Assembly (NCBI GenBank): GCA_947496555.1
Contig: CANMDH010000025.1
Location: forward strand, 16,459-80,458
DNA: 64,000 bases
Source: an uncultured Aquimarina sp.
GTDB lineage: Bacteria; Bacteroidota; Bacteroidia; Flavobacteriales; Flavobacteriaceae
Direction of reading: 5' to 3'
Made by a program: the position numbers and the translations under genes. The first letter of the stretch is position 1. Each line of letters begins with the position of its first letter. This document shows positions 28,659 to 38,878 of the stretch, piece after piece. The notes below the pieces were generated by a model. The model was given only the letters and a program-made list of their open reading frames with translations. It ran no database searches and was not told where the DNA came from.

Positions 28659-30569
28659 ATGAGTAAAGTAATTGCACACAGTCTCTTTTCAGAATTTGAT
28701 ATCAATCTTTTTAAGGCTGGGAAACATTATCGTTTATATGAAAAGTTTGGATCCCATGTTACAACTGTAGACGGAGAAGAAGGTACTTATTTTGCGGTTT
28801 GGGCTCCTTCTGCAAAATCAGTTTCGGTTATTGGAGATTTTAATTTTTGGGTCGAAGGAGAACACCAACTAAATGTACGATGGGACGAATCTGGTATTTG
28901 GGAAGGTTTTATTCCGGGAGCAGGAAAAGGAAGCGTTTATAAGTATAAAATACAATCACATCATAATGATATAAAGACCGAAAAAGCAGACCCTTATGCT
29001 CGACGTTGCGAACATCCACCCAAAACTGCATCAGTTGTTTGGGATGATACCTATGAATGGAAGGATGTAAGCTGGATGAAAAAACGTAAGAAAAATAATG
29101 CTATCGACGCGCCTTTTTCTGTGTATGAAGTTCATTTAGGTTCTTGGAAAAAAAGAGTAGAAGAGAATAGATCACTCTCGTATGTAGAACTTGCAGATGA
29201 ATTGGTTTCTTATGTAAAAGAAATGGAGTTTACCCATGTAGAACTTATGCCCATTATGGAGTATCCTTACGATCCGTCCTGGGGATATCAGCTTACTGGA
29301 TATTTTGCACCGACTTCCCGTTTTGGATATCCTGAAGAATTTAAATTACTAGTTGATAAATTGCATCAAAATGATATCGGGATAATTTTGGATTGGGTAC
29401 CATCACATTTTCCAGAAGATGCTCATGGTTTAGGCTTTTTTGATGGGACGTGTTTATATGAGCATCCTGATAAAAGAAAAGGATATCATCCCGATTGGAA
29501 AAGCTTAATTTTTAATTACGGAAGAAATGAGGTAAAAAGCTTTTTGATTAGTAATGCTATCTTTTGGTTGGATCAATATCATGCAGATGGATTGCGTGTG
29601 GACGCAGTGGCTTCGATGCTTTTTTTAGATTATTCTCGAGAAGATGGTGAATGGGAACCTAATATGTTTGGAGGTAGAGAAAATCTTGAGGCCATTACGT
29701 TTATGAAAGAGTTAAATGAAGAAGTGTATGCTAGTTTTCCCGATGTACAAACAATCGCTGAAGAGTCTACTTCGTTTCCCATGGTGTCAAAACCTACATT
29801 TTTGGGTGGACTAGGTTTTGGAATGAAATGGATGATGGGTTGGATGCACGATACCCTACAATACATGTCCAAAGAACCAATATATCGTAAGCATCATCAA
29901 AACGATCTTACGTTTAGTATGACATATGCGTTTACTGAAAATTTTATGCTGCCACTATCCCATGACGAAGTAGTATATGGCAAACGGAGTATTATGGGAA
30001 GAATGCCCGGAGACGAATGGCAGCAGTTTGCAAATCTAAGATTGCTCTACAGCTATATGTTTACTCATCCAGGAACCAACTTATTATTTATGGGAGCAGA
30101 GTTTGGGCAACGCGAAGAATGGAATTTTCAACAAAGCTTGGATTGGCATTTGCTGGAGTACGACTACCATAACGGAATAAAGAAACTGATTACAGATCTT
30201 AATAAACTATATAAAAAGTATCCTGCTTTATACGAACAACAATTTAGTGCAGCTGGGTTTGAATGGATTAGTTATGACGATCATGAAAATTCGGTAGTTA
30301 CATACATCCGTAAAGGGTATGAAGAAGAAAATTCATTAATTATTGCCTGTAATTTTACGCCGATACCCAGAACAAAGTATAGAACTGGATTGCCAAGTGA
30401 TGGGAAATTGGTGCAGATATTTAATAGTGATGATAAGAAATATGGGGGTAGTGGCACTACAAACGACAAAGAAATAAGTATTGAAAATCAAGACTGGAAC
30501 CATCGTTCCAATTCAGCAGAAATAACCATTCCTCCTCTTGGGGCAGTAGTATTTAAAATTGAAAATTAA
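28659..30569 (+). CDS. glgB: 1,4-alpha-glucan branching enzyme
   Basis: A 636-residue GH13_9 enzyme that forms alpha-1,6 branches. It has an N-terminal CBM48 (TYFAVWAPSAKSVSVIGDFN), the conserved VYEVHLGSWKKR, HVELMPIMEYPYDPSWGYQ, the nucleophile in DGLRVDAVASMLFLDYSRE (split as DGLRVDAV), the acid/base in TIAEES, and LSHDEVVYGK. It lacks the extra N-terminal CBM48 of the E. coli form, so it is the shorter type. It lies 10 bp after the maltokinase gene. Confidence 0.92.
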   Translation: MSKVIAHSLFSEFDINLFKAGKHYRLYEKFGSHVTTVDGEEGTYFAVWAPSAKSVSVIGDFNFWVEGEHQLNVRWDESGIWEGFIPGAGKGSVYKYKIQSHHNDIKTEKADPYARRCEHPPKTASVVWDDTYEWKDVSWMKKRKKNNAIDAPFSVYEVHLGSWKKRVEENRSLSYVELADELVSYVKEMEFTHVELMPIMEYPYDPSWGYQLTGYFAPTSRFGYPEEFKLLVDKLHQNDIGIILDWVPSHFPEDAHGLGFFDGTCLYEHPDKRKGYHPDWKSLIFNYGRNEVKSFLISNAIFWLDQYHADGLRVDAVASMLFLDYSREDGEWEPNMFGGRENLEAITFMKELNEEVYASFPDVQTIAEESTSFPMVSKPTFLGGLGFGMKWMMGWMHDTLQYMSKEPIYRKHHQNDLTFSMTYAFTENFMLPLSHDEVVYGKRSIMGRMPGDEWQQFANLRLLYSYMFTHPGTNLLFMGAEFGQREEWNFQQSLDWHLLEYDYHNGIKKLITDLNKLYKKYPALYEQQFSAAGFEWISYDDHENSVVTYIRKGYEEENSLIIACNFTPIPRTKYRTGLPSDGKLVQIFNSDDKKYGGSGTTNDKEISIENQDWNHRSNSAEITIPPLGAVVFKIEN

Positions 30570-30664
30570 AGGATTAAGAATGGTTAAGCCTCAAACAATA
30601 ATATATCCATAAAGTGGTTTTAATTCATTGACAATTAAACAATTGTTAATTCATTCTTACCTCA

Positions 30665-30676
30665 AACGTTTTCGTT
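30665..30676. promoter_or_regulatory. Candidate operator AACGTTTTCGTT upstream of GH31 gene
   Basis: AACG-TTTT-CGTT has 4-bp inverted arms and lies 95 bp before the GH31 start. It is one of three copies of the motif in the window. A near-palindrome AATTAAACAATTGTTAATT lies just upstream at about 30633-30651. Confidence 0.4.
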
Positions 30677-30770
30677 AAATTTTCTTAATAAATAGTAACA
30701 AAAATCATTTCTAAATTCATCAAGATATCGTTCTTTTACAATCCCAAGTCTTAAAGAAAAAGAAACATAT

Positions 30771-33173
30771 ATGATTACAAATACAGAACTAGAGCAAAAA
30801 GGAAATTTGTTTCCAGGCAAGATCACTTCCTTTTCTCAGAATGTAGATAAAATAAACTTCACAACAGAAAACGGTGTCATTCTTCAAGTTACTATTATAC
30901 GCGGTAGTGTGATCCGTTTTAGATATGCAACCGATAATAATTTTGAAAAAGATTTCTCTTATGCCATTAGTGAAGATGGAGCAAGAGGATATAGCAAATT
31001 AGAAGTCGAAGAGCGGGAAGATGATTATTCGATTTTAACCTCTCGTGTCGAAATTATTATAGGCAAGAATGATCTAAATACGGCCATTTATGATCTTGAC
31101 GGAAATATAATCTGTAAAGATGACTGGGGGTTTCACTGGGAGCAGAGCTATGAATACGGTGGAAATATTGTTAAGATGAGTAAATCTGCTCCTCAAGGAG
31201 AATGTTACTACGGACTTGGTGATAAACCTATGCACCTTAACCTTAAAGGAAAACGTATAGAAAATTGGGCTACCGATCAATATGCTTTTGGGAAGGACCA
31301 AGACCCTTTGTACAAAAGTGTTCCGTTTTATATAGGAATGTATGAAGAAAGAGCCTACGGGATCTTTTTTGACAATACATTTAGAACATTTTTTGATTTT
31401 TGTCATGAACGTCGTAATGTAACAAGTTTTTGGGCTCAAGGAGGGGAGATGAATTATTACTTCTTCTATGGTCCCAACATGCAAGATGTTATTACTAGAT
31501 ATACAGATCTAACGGGAAAACCAGAATTACCGCCCTTATGGGCTTTAGGATATCACCAGTGTAAATGGAGCTATTATCCCGAAAGTAAAGTAAAAGAAGT
31601 TACAAGCAAGTTTAGAGAACTTCAAATACCGTGTGACGCGATTTACCTGGATATCGATTATATGGAAGGGTTTAGATGTTTCACCTGGAGTAAAGAATAT
31701 TTTCCAGAGCCAAAGCGTATGGTAGCCGAATTGGCTGAGGACGGGTTCAAAACTGTGGTCATTATTGACCCGGGGATCAAAATAGATGACGATTATTGGG
31801 TATATCAAGAGGCTATTGATAAAGATTATTTTTGTAAGCGAGCTGATGGCCCCTATATGCGTGGAAAAGTGTGGCCTGGAGAATGCTTTTTCCCAGATTT
31901 TACTAATCCTGAAGTACGTGAATGGTGGTCCGGATTATTTAAAGAGATTATCGATGAAATAGGAGTAAAGGGAGTGTGGAATGATATGAACGAACCTGCC
32001 GTAATGGAAGTACCTGGTAAAACATTCCCAGACGATGTTCGTCATAATTATGATGGTAATCCCTGTAGTCACAGAAAGGCTCATAATATTTATGGTACGC
32101 AAATGGCCAGAGCTACATATGAAGGTGTAAAACGTTTTGCTTATCCTAAACGTCCGTTTATTATCACCAGATCGGCATATTCTGGAGCACAGCGTTATAC
32201 TTCGTCATGGACCGGAGACAACGTAGCGACCTGGGAACACCTTTGGATTGCTAATATACAAGCTCAGCGAATGAGTATGAGCGGTATGTCTTTTACCGGA
32301 AGTGATATCGGTGGATTTGCAGAACATCCAACCGGAGAATTGTATGCAAGATGGATACAACTTGGAGTTTTTCATCCTTTCTGTCGTACACACTCTTCTG
32401 GTGATCATGGCAACCAGGAACCTTGGACATTTGGTGATGAAGTAGTCGACGTGACCCGTAAATTTGTAGAGCTTCGCTATCAGTTATTACCCTATTTGTA
32501 TACGATGTTCTGGGAATATGCAGAACAAGGGATTCCAATGCTGAAACCTTTGGTCCTATTTGATCAAAATGATCCGCAGACTCATTATAGAACGGATGAA
32601 TTTGTGTTTGGAAACCAAATTTTAGTTTGCCCGATACAGGAACCAAATGCAAAGGGAAGAAGAATGTATATACCCAAAGGAAATTGGTATAACTATTGGA
32701 CACGTGAGTATGTAAAAGGAGGAATGGAGCAATGGGTAGATGCAGATCTTGATATTATACCGCTATTTATAAAAGAAGGCGCTATAATCCCTAAATATCC
32801 AATCCAACAATACGTTGGAGAAAAGAAAATAGAGGAATTAAAACTTGAAGTGTACTATAAAGAAGGAAATAAAGAAGTTTCCAAAGTATACGAAGATGCT
32901 CAAGACGGTTATGATTATGCCAAAGGAAGGTATAGCTTAAGAAGTTTTTCTTTTACAGGAAAGAAAAATGAAATCATTATTCAGCAACACAAAAATGGAA
33001 GCTATATTACCGAGTATGATAACATGAAGATTGAGTTAATTGGTTTGCCTTTTGACATAAAAGAAATAGAAATAGATAATGTAACCGTTTCTTTAGAAAG
33101 TGTACAGTTTGATAAAAAGGAGAATTTATTGGTAGTCCCTAAGGATTTTGCAGAACTTCATATTGTAGCTTAA
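30771..33173 (+). CDS. Intracellular GH31 alpha-glucosidase
   Basis: An 800-residue GH31 enzyme without a signal peptide. The catalytic barrel starts around PPLWALGYHQCKWSYYPE. The nucleophile lies in KGVWNDMNEPAVME (first Asp of WNDMNEP). The acid/base region is SWTGDNVATWEHL, and GSDIGGFAEHPTGELYARW and FHPFCRTHSSGDHG are typical of the family. It releases glucose from alpha-glucans or maltooligosaccharides. Placement after glgB and the shared operator-like motif suggest it recycles the polymer made by this operon or trims imported maltodextrin. Confidence 0.9.
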   Translation: MITNTELEQKGNLFPGKITSFSQNVDKINFTTENGVILQVTIIRGSVIRFRYATDNNFEKDFSYAISEDGARGYSKLEVEEREDDYSILTSRVEIIIGKNDLNTAIYDLDGNIICKDDWGFHWEQSYEYGGNIVKMSKSAPQGECYYGLGDKPMHLNLKGKRIENWATDQYAFGKDQDPLYKSVPFYIGMYEERAYGIFFDNTFRTFFDFCHERRNVTSFWAQGGEMNYYFFYGPNMQDVITRYTDLTGKPELPPLWALGYHQCKWSYYPESKVKEVTSKFRELQIPCDAIYLDIDYMEGFRCFTWSKEYFPEPKRMVAELAEDGFKTVVIIDPGIKIDDDYWVYQEAIDKDYFCKRADGPYMRGKVWPGECFFPDFTNPEVREWWSGLFKEIIDEIGVKGVWNDMNEPAVMEVPGKTFPDDVRHNYDGNPCSHRKAHNIYGTQMARATYEGVKRFAYPKRPFIITRSAYSGAQRYTSSWTGDNVATWEHLWIANIQAQRMSMSGMSFTGSDIGGFAEHPTGELYARWIQLGVFHPFCRTHSSGDHGNQEPWTFGDEVVDVTRKFVELRYQLLPYLYTMFWEYAEQGIPMLKPLVLFDQNDPQTHYRTDEFVFGNQILVCPIQEPNAKGRRMYIPKGNWYNYWTREYVKGGMEQWVDADLDIIPLFIKEGAIIPKYPIQQYVGEKKIEELKLEVYYKEGNKEVSKVYEDAQDGYDYAKGRYSLRSFSFTGKKNEIIIQQHKNGSYITEYDNMKIELIGLPFDIKEIEIDNVTVSLESVQFDKKENLLVVPKDFAELHIVA

Positions 33174-33186
33174 CGATGTATTTTAC

Positions 33187-33217
33187 ACCCTCGTTTCTAT
33201 AAAACGAGGGTTTTTTT
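33187..33217. terminator. Terminator between converging GH31 and STAND genes
   Basis: ACCCTCGTTT at 33187-33196 and AAACGAGGGT at 33202-33211 form a 10-bp stem with a 5-nt loop, followed by a T run. It ends the plus-strand glucan operon; A/T pairs at the base on the other side let it also serve the minus-strand operon, whose last stop codon sits at 33216. Confidence 0.85.
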
Positions 33218-36200
33218 ATAATTTATAGTTGATATCGATCTCCATTTTCATTGCTCTTTTCTGGATTTCTTTATCAAATTTTCTAAAGTCCCATTTTTTA
33301 ATGTTTCCTTCCTTGTCCCCAGAAATTATGTATTTACCATCACTTGAAAAAGTAGCAGCCTTTATCGGATAATTGTGTCTAATTACACTAGGCATCTGAA
33401 CAAATTTGTTATCTTTTTTCTGATAGATTTGGACCGTGTTGTCACTACTGGCAGTTAAAAGTAAACTGTCTTTATAAAATGCTACATCTTCAATATCTCC
33501 TGTGTGAGATGCCATAGTCTGCAAAAGATTGTAGGTATTTGATTTTTCATCCAATTTCCAAATTCTTGCCTTATTATCCACACTTCCAGAAACAATATGG
33601 TCGCTGTTTGAAGAAAATTCTACCCTAGTGATTTTATCCTTATGTGATGTCCATATCGTATCTGTTTGTAGATTTTCAGTATTATACAGATAGATGTTAT
33701 TTTGAGCAGCCACCACTAACTTGTCTCTTGGTTTACTAAATGATAGTGCGTTAATACTATCCTTTGGTGGTAGAAGTACAGATTTATTTGTCTCGTTCAT
33801 GAGCCTACTTCTTGGTTCTATAATGTTTCCTTTTACAATGCGTCCTTTTGCATTCCTGTTTTTTGTGGCTTTTCGTTCCGTTGGGTTAATTTCTTCTAGA
33901 TTGGTATTCAAAAACCTGATACTATCGCTTTGGTGATTGAAAGTGACTTTGATAATAGTATCATTATAATACGTTATTTTAGAAATTTCATTTTGAAGAT
34001 TCTCATGCTTTACCGAAATAGGTTTTATGTTCCATATTTTTATGGTTTGATCTGAACTGCTGGTAATAATATAGTCTTCATCTTTATTTACGAACGAAAC
34101 GTTTTGTATGGGTTTACTATGACCGATAAATTGTTTTAGCAAAATATTGTCTCGACTCCAAAGATTGGCTCCATTATCACTGCTTCCTACCAACATTTGT
34201 CCTTTACTATTAATATCGATTGTATTTATATGCTCATCGTGAATAAAGTTGTCATATGCCCTTATAGAGTCGGGATCAAATACTTTTATTCTGCCTTTTA
34301 ATCCTAATAGAATTGAATCCCGACTTTTTATTTTGAATGTATGTATGCTATCTTCAGGCGATAGCCTTAAAGCATTTTTGTAATAATAGTGTTTCAGTGA
34401 AGAGCTATTACTAAAATGTAAACCATTACTACCATACAAGACGAGGTAATTATTCCTATTACTCTTAAAAGTCCTTATTTTTCTGATCTTTCCATCAAGT
34501 TTTTGTATCGTTTGTATTTTATGATTATTATTTGTTACATCGATATTTAACTTTTTGATTACGTCATCAATTCCTAAAATAAAAGAATAATCTCTTTGGT
34601 GTTCGATATCCACTGATGATCTTCCTGTAACAGAAAAGTCTTTAAAATTTGATTTGAAATTACCGTTTCTATCAAGTAATTTAAATTTCAGACTGTCCTT
34701 CTGAAAAACCTTTTGTGCAATCAAAATATTTAAATCACCTTCTGAATCTTGGAAGGGTTCAAAGGCAATTACATTTTGTTGTGTAAAAATCTCATTACTG
34801 GTGGCATTTTTCTTTTTATACTCTAATGAATTTAATATTAAAGTATTTGATTTGGTCAAAGCAAAAACATAGAGTATAGAATCATTGGTGAAAGATCTGC
34901 GTGTTTTGGTTGATACAATGGTATTGTCACCAGACAGTTGTATCCTGGTGTGGTAAAAAGGAGTTCTTTTATAATCCTTATACAAGTCATTTTTGAAGTC
35001 TAAAAGAAGATTAAACGTAGAATCAGCTTGTGGAGATTTATCATTCTGCCATAATATTTTCTCGCATGTCCAAATATAATTATATGACTTGGTTTTATCC
35101 ACGTTATAATCCCTTAATGCATAGCCGATTCCTTTATGAATTTTAATAGATAATTCATTAATTTTAAGTTCATCGAATAATTGTTTGTTCAGCGAATTGG
35201 ATTTGTTATTTTGAAGATATAATGCTCCAGATAATCCAAGTAGACAGGTGATAATGAAAGGATAATAGAAATACAACCTAAGTCTTCGTTTCAATCTCTT
35301 TTTCTCACGTTCTTCTTTTTCACTTTCTTCAATGCTCGCCTCAAAAAACTGTCGCTTTCGTTCTAATCGCTCTTCATTATCGTCATCCATGATATAATCG
35401 AGAGATTGTTTCATGCGACTTACTTGTTGAGCCGAAAGTAAGTCTCCTTTTTGTTTTGTGTCATCGTAGATATCAAATGAAGAAATAAAATCTCTCTTAA
35501 TTAAAGATCTAAAATCATCTTCGGTTCTTAAGTTTCCAATGATTTTTGCAATGATATCATGGCTTAGCTCTACATAATCTTCTCCAATTTTTTTGTCACT
35601 GCTTAAATGCAGAATTCCTTTTTGTTTTAGTTCATAAATAATCTCTGAGATCGTCGAATTATACTCGTCATCATTCACTTTTCCCCAAATATCGGTTTCT
35701 ATTTTATCAAGTAATTTACGATCATTGATAACATAATAATCGTCTTTTTCGACCCTAACAGGAATACGTTTTTTGAGGTCATCTTTAGTTTTAAAATGCC
35801 TTAGGAATTTAATTACACTATCTCTATGCTGTACTCTATTATTAAGTTTGTTGCTAGTATTGCGTATAATCTTATTATTTACTTCTCGAATGTAATTTTC
35901 CAGAACCTGTTCAATAGAACCAAATTCTTTTATTTCATCCTCTTTAAATTCTAGGGGTAAATATTCGTCTTGAGAAGGAGTTTCGCCATATGTTCTGCTG
36001 TAATCTACTTTATAGATACTATCAAGATACACTTGAAGAAAAGGAAGGTGATAACTTGTGTCTTCATTGTCTTTAATCTTGATTTGATCCAAAATAAGCT
36101 CGATCCTCTTTTGTTTTTCGGTATCTGGAAGCTCTTCTTTGGTAATATCACTGAGCTGATTAATATTAAACTCTTTGAAGGATTTTTCTACAATATCTTT

Positions 36201-37100
36201 TACAACTGCTTCATTGGGATGTGCCAATCGTAATTTTTTATAAAAAATATATGGGATATAGGATTGAAGTTGATCAAGATATCCAAAAAACTCTTCACGA
36301 AGTGAAATAATAACATTAAAAGGAATCTTATAATCAAAAATGAGTTTTAAAAATAAGCCAAACTTGTCAATTTCTTCTGTGCTCCCATAAACGAAAAGCT
36401 CTTCGAACTGATCAAAAATAACTAGCGGATTAAAAGGTGAGCCAGAAGCTTCGTTTCTTTTATACATGAAATAATCATGTATCTTGTCTGAGATATTGCT
36501 TACTTCCTTATTTTTTTCTCTTAGTTTTTCTAAAAGCTTTTTACGCTCATTTATAAATTGGGTTAGTCTTTCCTTATTTTTTTCAATTAATGATGCCGTA
36601 TCTTTAGTCTCGGTCGACGTATCTTTCTCTGATTGTGTATCTGAAGTAGATAAAGGTCTTATTTTTCTTTTAAGACGGATGATTTCTTCTTCAATATCCA
36701 ACATCATCCCCTCGGTATGATCTAGGGACACCAAAATTTCATTTAGACCGGTATGCTGGGAAAAGAAAATATCTATTAATTCTGAAGGCTTCGGACTAAT
36801 TTCATCCTTATGAATATCATCTACAAAAAGTTTTCTTTTAATAGAATCTATAAGATTATCATCCCTGCGTATACTGATGACTTCTTTATCTTTCCTAATT
36901 TTGTTTAATAACCCACAATAAATAAGACTGGTTTTACCCGAGCCAGAAGGCCCGTGTAGAATCATTATAGTAGAGTCCTTATATAATTCGAAAAGCTTAA
37001 GACTCTCATTGTCTCTTCCAAAATAAGTGTCGATATCCTTTTTTTTGTAAGAGTCCAGAAACTTGAAGGGTGACTGTATTTTTGTGTCTAATGCTATCAT
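33216..37100 (-). CDS. Membrane-anchored nSTAND1-type NTPase with WD40 repeats
   Basis: A 1294-residue protein, last gene of the minus-strand gasdermin operon. Residues 27-60 hold YFGRDNESLKLFELY and the Walker A loop GPSGSGKTS (50-58). VIFDQFEELF is the Walker B with the DQFEE signature of nSTAND1 NTPases. A charged coiled coil (about 130-215) lies between them. A basic stretch (EREKKRLKRRLR) precedes one membrane helix at about 606-628. After it come a beta-rich region and at least five WD40 blades in the last 330 residues, for example SSSDQTIKIWNI, SGSVDNKARIWKL, TASSDNTVQIYQK and SGDKEGNIKKWDF. By the positive-inside rule the NTPase would be cytoplasmic and the WD40 part extracytoplasmic. 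STAND proteins typically sense a trigger and oligomerise; here it probably controls the proteases. Its ATG overlaps the CHAT stop (ATGA). Confidence 0.88.
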   Translation of the reverse strand: MIALDTKIQSPFKFLDSYKKKDIDTYFGRDNESLKLFELYKDSTIMILHGPSGSGKTSLIYCGLLNKIRKDKEVISIRRDDNLIDSIKRKLFVDDIHKDEISPKPSELIDIFFSQHTGLNEILVSLDHTEGMMLDIEEEIIRLKRKIRPLSTSDTQSEKDTSTETKDTASLIEKNKERLTQFINERKKLLEKLREKNKEVSNISDKIHDYFMYKRNEASGSPFNPLVIFDQFEELFVYGSTEEIDKFGLFLKLIFDYKIPFNVIISLREEFFGYLDQLQSYIPYIFYKKLRLAHPNEAVVKDIVEKSFKEFNINQLSDITKEELPDTEKQKRIELILDQIKIKDNEDTSYHLPFLQVYLDSIYKVDYSRTYGETPSQDEYLPLEFKEDEIKEFGSIEQVLENYIREVNNKIIRNTSNKLNNRVQHRDSVIKFLRHFKTKDDLKKRIPVRVEKDDYYVINDRKLLDKIETDIWGKVNDDEYNSTISEIIYELKQKGILHLSSDKKIGEDYVELSHDIIAKIIGNLRTEDDFRSLIKRDFISSFDIYDDTKQKGDLLSAQQVSRMKQSLDYIMDDDNEERLERKRQFFEASIEESEKEEREKKRLKRRLRLYFYYPFIITCLLGLSGALYLQNNKSNSLNKQLFDELKINELSIKIHKGIGYALRDYNVDKTKSYNYIWTCEKILWQNDKSPQADSTFNLLLDFKNDLYKDYKRTPFYHTRIQLSGDNTIVSTKTRRSFTNDSILYVFALTKSNTLILNSLEYKKKNATSNEIFTQQNVIAFEPFQDSEGDLNILIAQKVFQKDSLKFKLLDRNGNFKSNFKDFSVTGRSSVDIEHQRDYSFILGIDDVIKKLNIDVTNNNHKIQTIQKLDGKIRKIRTFKSNRNNYLVLYGSNGLHFSNSSSLKHYYYKNALRLSPEDSIHTFKIKSRDSILLGLKGRIKVFDPDSIRAYDNFIHDEHINTIDINSKGQMLVGSSDNGANLWSRDNILLKQFIGHSKPIQNVSFVNKDEDYIITSSSDQTIKIWNIKPISVKHENLQNEISKITYYNDTIIKVTFNHQSDSIRFLNTNLEEINPTERKATKNRNAKGRIVKGNIIEPRSRLMNETNKSVLLPPKDSINALSFSKPRDKLVVAAQNNIYLYNTENLQTDTIWTSHKDKITRVEFSSNSDHIVSGSVDNKARIWKLDEKSNTYNLLQTMASHTGDIEDVAFYKDSLLLTASSDNTVQIYQKKDNKFVQMPSVIRHNYPIKAATFSSDGKYIISGDKEGNIKKWDFRKFDKEIQKRAMKMEIDINYKL

Positions 37101-38860
37101 GAATGCGAGATTAAATTTTTAATATACTCAAAATGATCTCGTATTTTTTTCTTCTCTTCGATTTCAATAATATCTTTTTTTCCTTCTTTATAAAGTGCAA
37201 GTATCATATCCTCATCTAGTGGGACTTCAATTTCTTCTCCTAATTTTCTTCTATCGGTTCGTCCATCCTTATCCACTCTTGCATTTATAACTTCTTTATA
37301 TATTAATTTATCGGTAGCCTCAGAATATCGATCCAAATAATAGAGTTTTATTTTGTCTTTTGCAATAGATGTCGAATTTACATCTAGGTAAAAAGGAGAG
37401 AGGTTTAATTCTCTTTTGGGTATGCCATCTCTATTGTCGATGGTACAGATATATACAGAGTGTACATCAATATCAAGCATGGATTCATCATCTTTTACTT
37501 TAAAAATAATATTCTTTTTATCATCAATAGCAGTGGGTCTTTTACTAATAGGATAATACGATCTATTTATCACATAAGATCGCTGATTGTCGTACTTAAA
37601 CTGATTGTAGAAAACATCATAAATCGATTCTATCCCCAGGGTTCGTAAAAACGTAAAGTTTCTAAGAAATTTCTCAAGATAGAATTCATTTTTTATATAG
37701 TCATGTTTACTATTCTCATTATGTTCGAGGTGTGTTGAGAAAAAATCTGAAACCTCTTTAAACAATTGCCTGTTTTCTAGAACACAATTCTTAAGTTCCT
37801 TCCATAATTTATTTTTCTCAAGGTATTCATCTGGTATATTAGAATAAACAAAAAATAAATCTTCAGAGATTTTGTCCTGCACATGAGACTCCCAACCAAT
37901 TGCAAGGTTCTCTCTTAAAATATCCTTTAACTCGAAGCTTAATTTATCTCTAAACTCTGGGTTTTCTTTTGAAATGGACCATATGATAGAATATGCAGAA
38001 AACTTAAGGAAATTTAGAAATTCTTTATACATGCTCCTAATTACCCAATACCGTTCTTTGGTTAATTCTTGATATACGCTATTATTTATATCATTGAAAT
38101 CAGAAAGTATTTCTAAATGAATACATAAAAAGTAAGGGTAGTATTTATATAGGTCCTCATGCAGGTTTTCTTGTTTTCTAATTTCATCAATCAATGTCAT
38201 AAAACGTTTTTTAACAGGAAACGTATCGGGGTTGGTATGCCATTGTTCAATTTCCTTGTTAACCTTAAACAGATAATTGTTTATTTTCTGATCTACTTCA
38301 TCCAGAGCACCAGGACCTCTTTCTACGCCAACCGGTGCATAATGCCCTTGAAGAAAACCTCTTGCCTGACTAAAAACATCTCTGATCTTATCTGCATGGT
38401 TAATATTGTCTTTTTGATTCAGAAGTATTTCATAAAACCTTGTAGACAAAGTATAGGCAAAATGATCGTAAACAGGAGTACTCGTACCAATTACGACAGG
38501 CACATTATGTAAAGCTTCAACAATTTTTTGGGTAGAACATCCATTAATAAATACCATTTTTAATTTCGGTGCATTATTAAGAATTTCGATGAGTCCCTTA
38601 TTATTGAAAATTTCATCACTTAGTTGAATGGCTCCATCGTTATTATTGTGATGACCACTAAAATGGAATATAGTCATTTCATTGGTAAGCAATTGAAGCT
38701 TACTTATAAAGCCGTCTATTCCTTCATTGGGGATGATCTCTTTTCTAAAAGTTTCATTGTGTTTTAATAATAAAACATCAATGGCCTTTCTCTCATCATC
38801 CAAACTGTCAAGAGGAACTTGTTCGTCATTTTCAAATATTCCAACAAAATACTCTTTCAT
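37097..38860 (-). CDS. CHAT-type caspase-like protease
   Basis: A 587-residue protein. Residues 1-190 form a CHAT (caspase HetF-associated with TPR) domain: FHFSGHHNNNDGAIQLSD carries the catalytic His70 and VFINGCSTQKIVEAL the catalytic Cys108; VPVVIGTSTPVYDHFA is also typical. Residues 190-420 are helical and unassigned, and 430-587 are beta-rich with many charged residues; neither part is recognised. It lies between the gasdermin candidate (18 bp upstream) and the STAND gene, with which it overlaps by four bases. CHAT proteases cleave specific protein targets, and the adjacent gasdermin is the obvious candidate, shared with or instead of the caspase at 42606. Confidence 0.85.
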   Translation of the reverse strand: MKEYFVGIFENDEQVPLDSLDDERKAIDVLLLKHNETFRKEIIPNEGIDGFISKLQLLTNEMTIFHFSGHHNNNDGAIQLSDEIFNNKGLIEILNNAPKLKMVFINGCSTQKIVEALHNVPVVIGTSTPVYDHFAYTLSTRFYEILLNQKDNINHADKIRDVFSQARGFLQGHYAPVGVERGPGALDEVDQKINNYLFKVNKEIEQWHTNPDTFPVKKRFMTLIDEIRKQENLHEDLYKYYPYFLCIHLEILSDFNDINNSVYQELTKERYWVIRSMYKEFLNFLKFSAYSIIWSISKENPEFRDKLSFELKDILRENLAIGWESHVQDKISEDLFFVYSNIPDEYLEKNKLWKELKNCVLENRQLFKEVSDFFSTHLEHNENSKHDYIKNEFYLEKFLRNFTFLRTLGIESIYDVFYNQFKYDNQRSYVINRSYYPISKRPTAIDDKKNIIFKVKDDESMLDIDVHSVYICTIDNRDGIPKRELNLSPFYLDVNSTSIAKDKIKLYYLDRYSEATDKLIYKEVINARVDKDGRTDRRKLGEEIEVPLDEDMILALYKEGKKDIIEIEEKKKIRDHFEYIKNLISHS

Positions 38861-38878
38861 GGTATATATGTTTAGGTT

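Noticed and set aside
36484-36720. Plus-strand serine/leucine-rich open frame opposite the STAND gene
   Set aside because: It mirrors the charged coiled coil of the real gene and shows no family signature.
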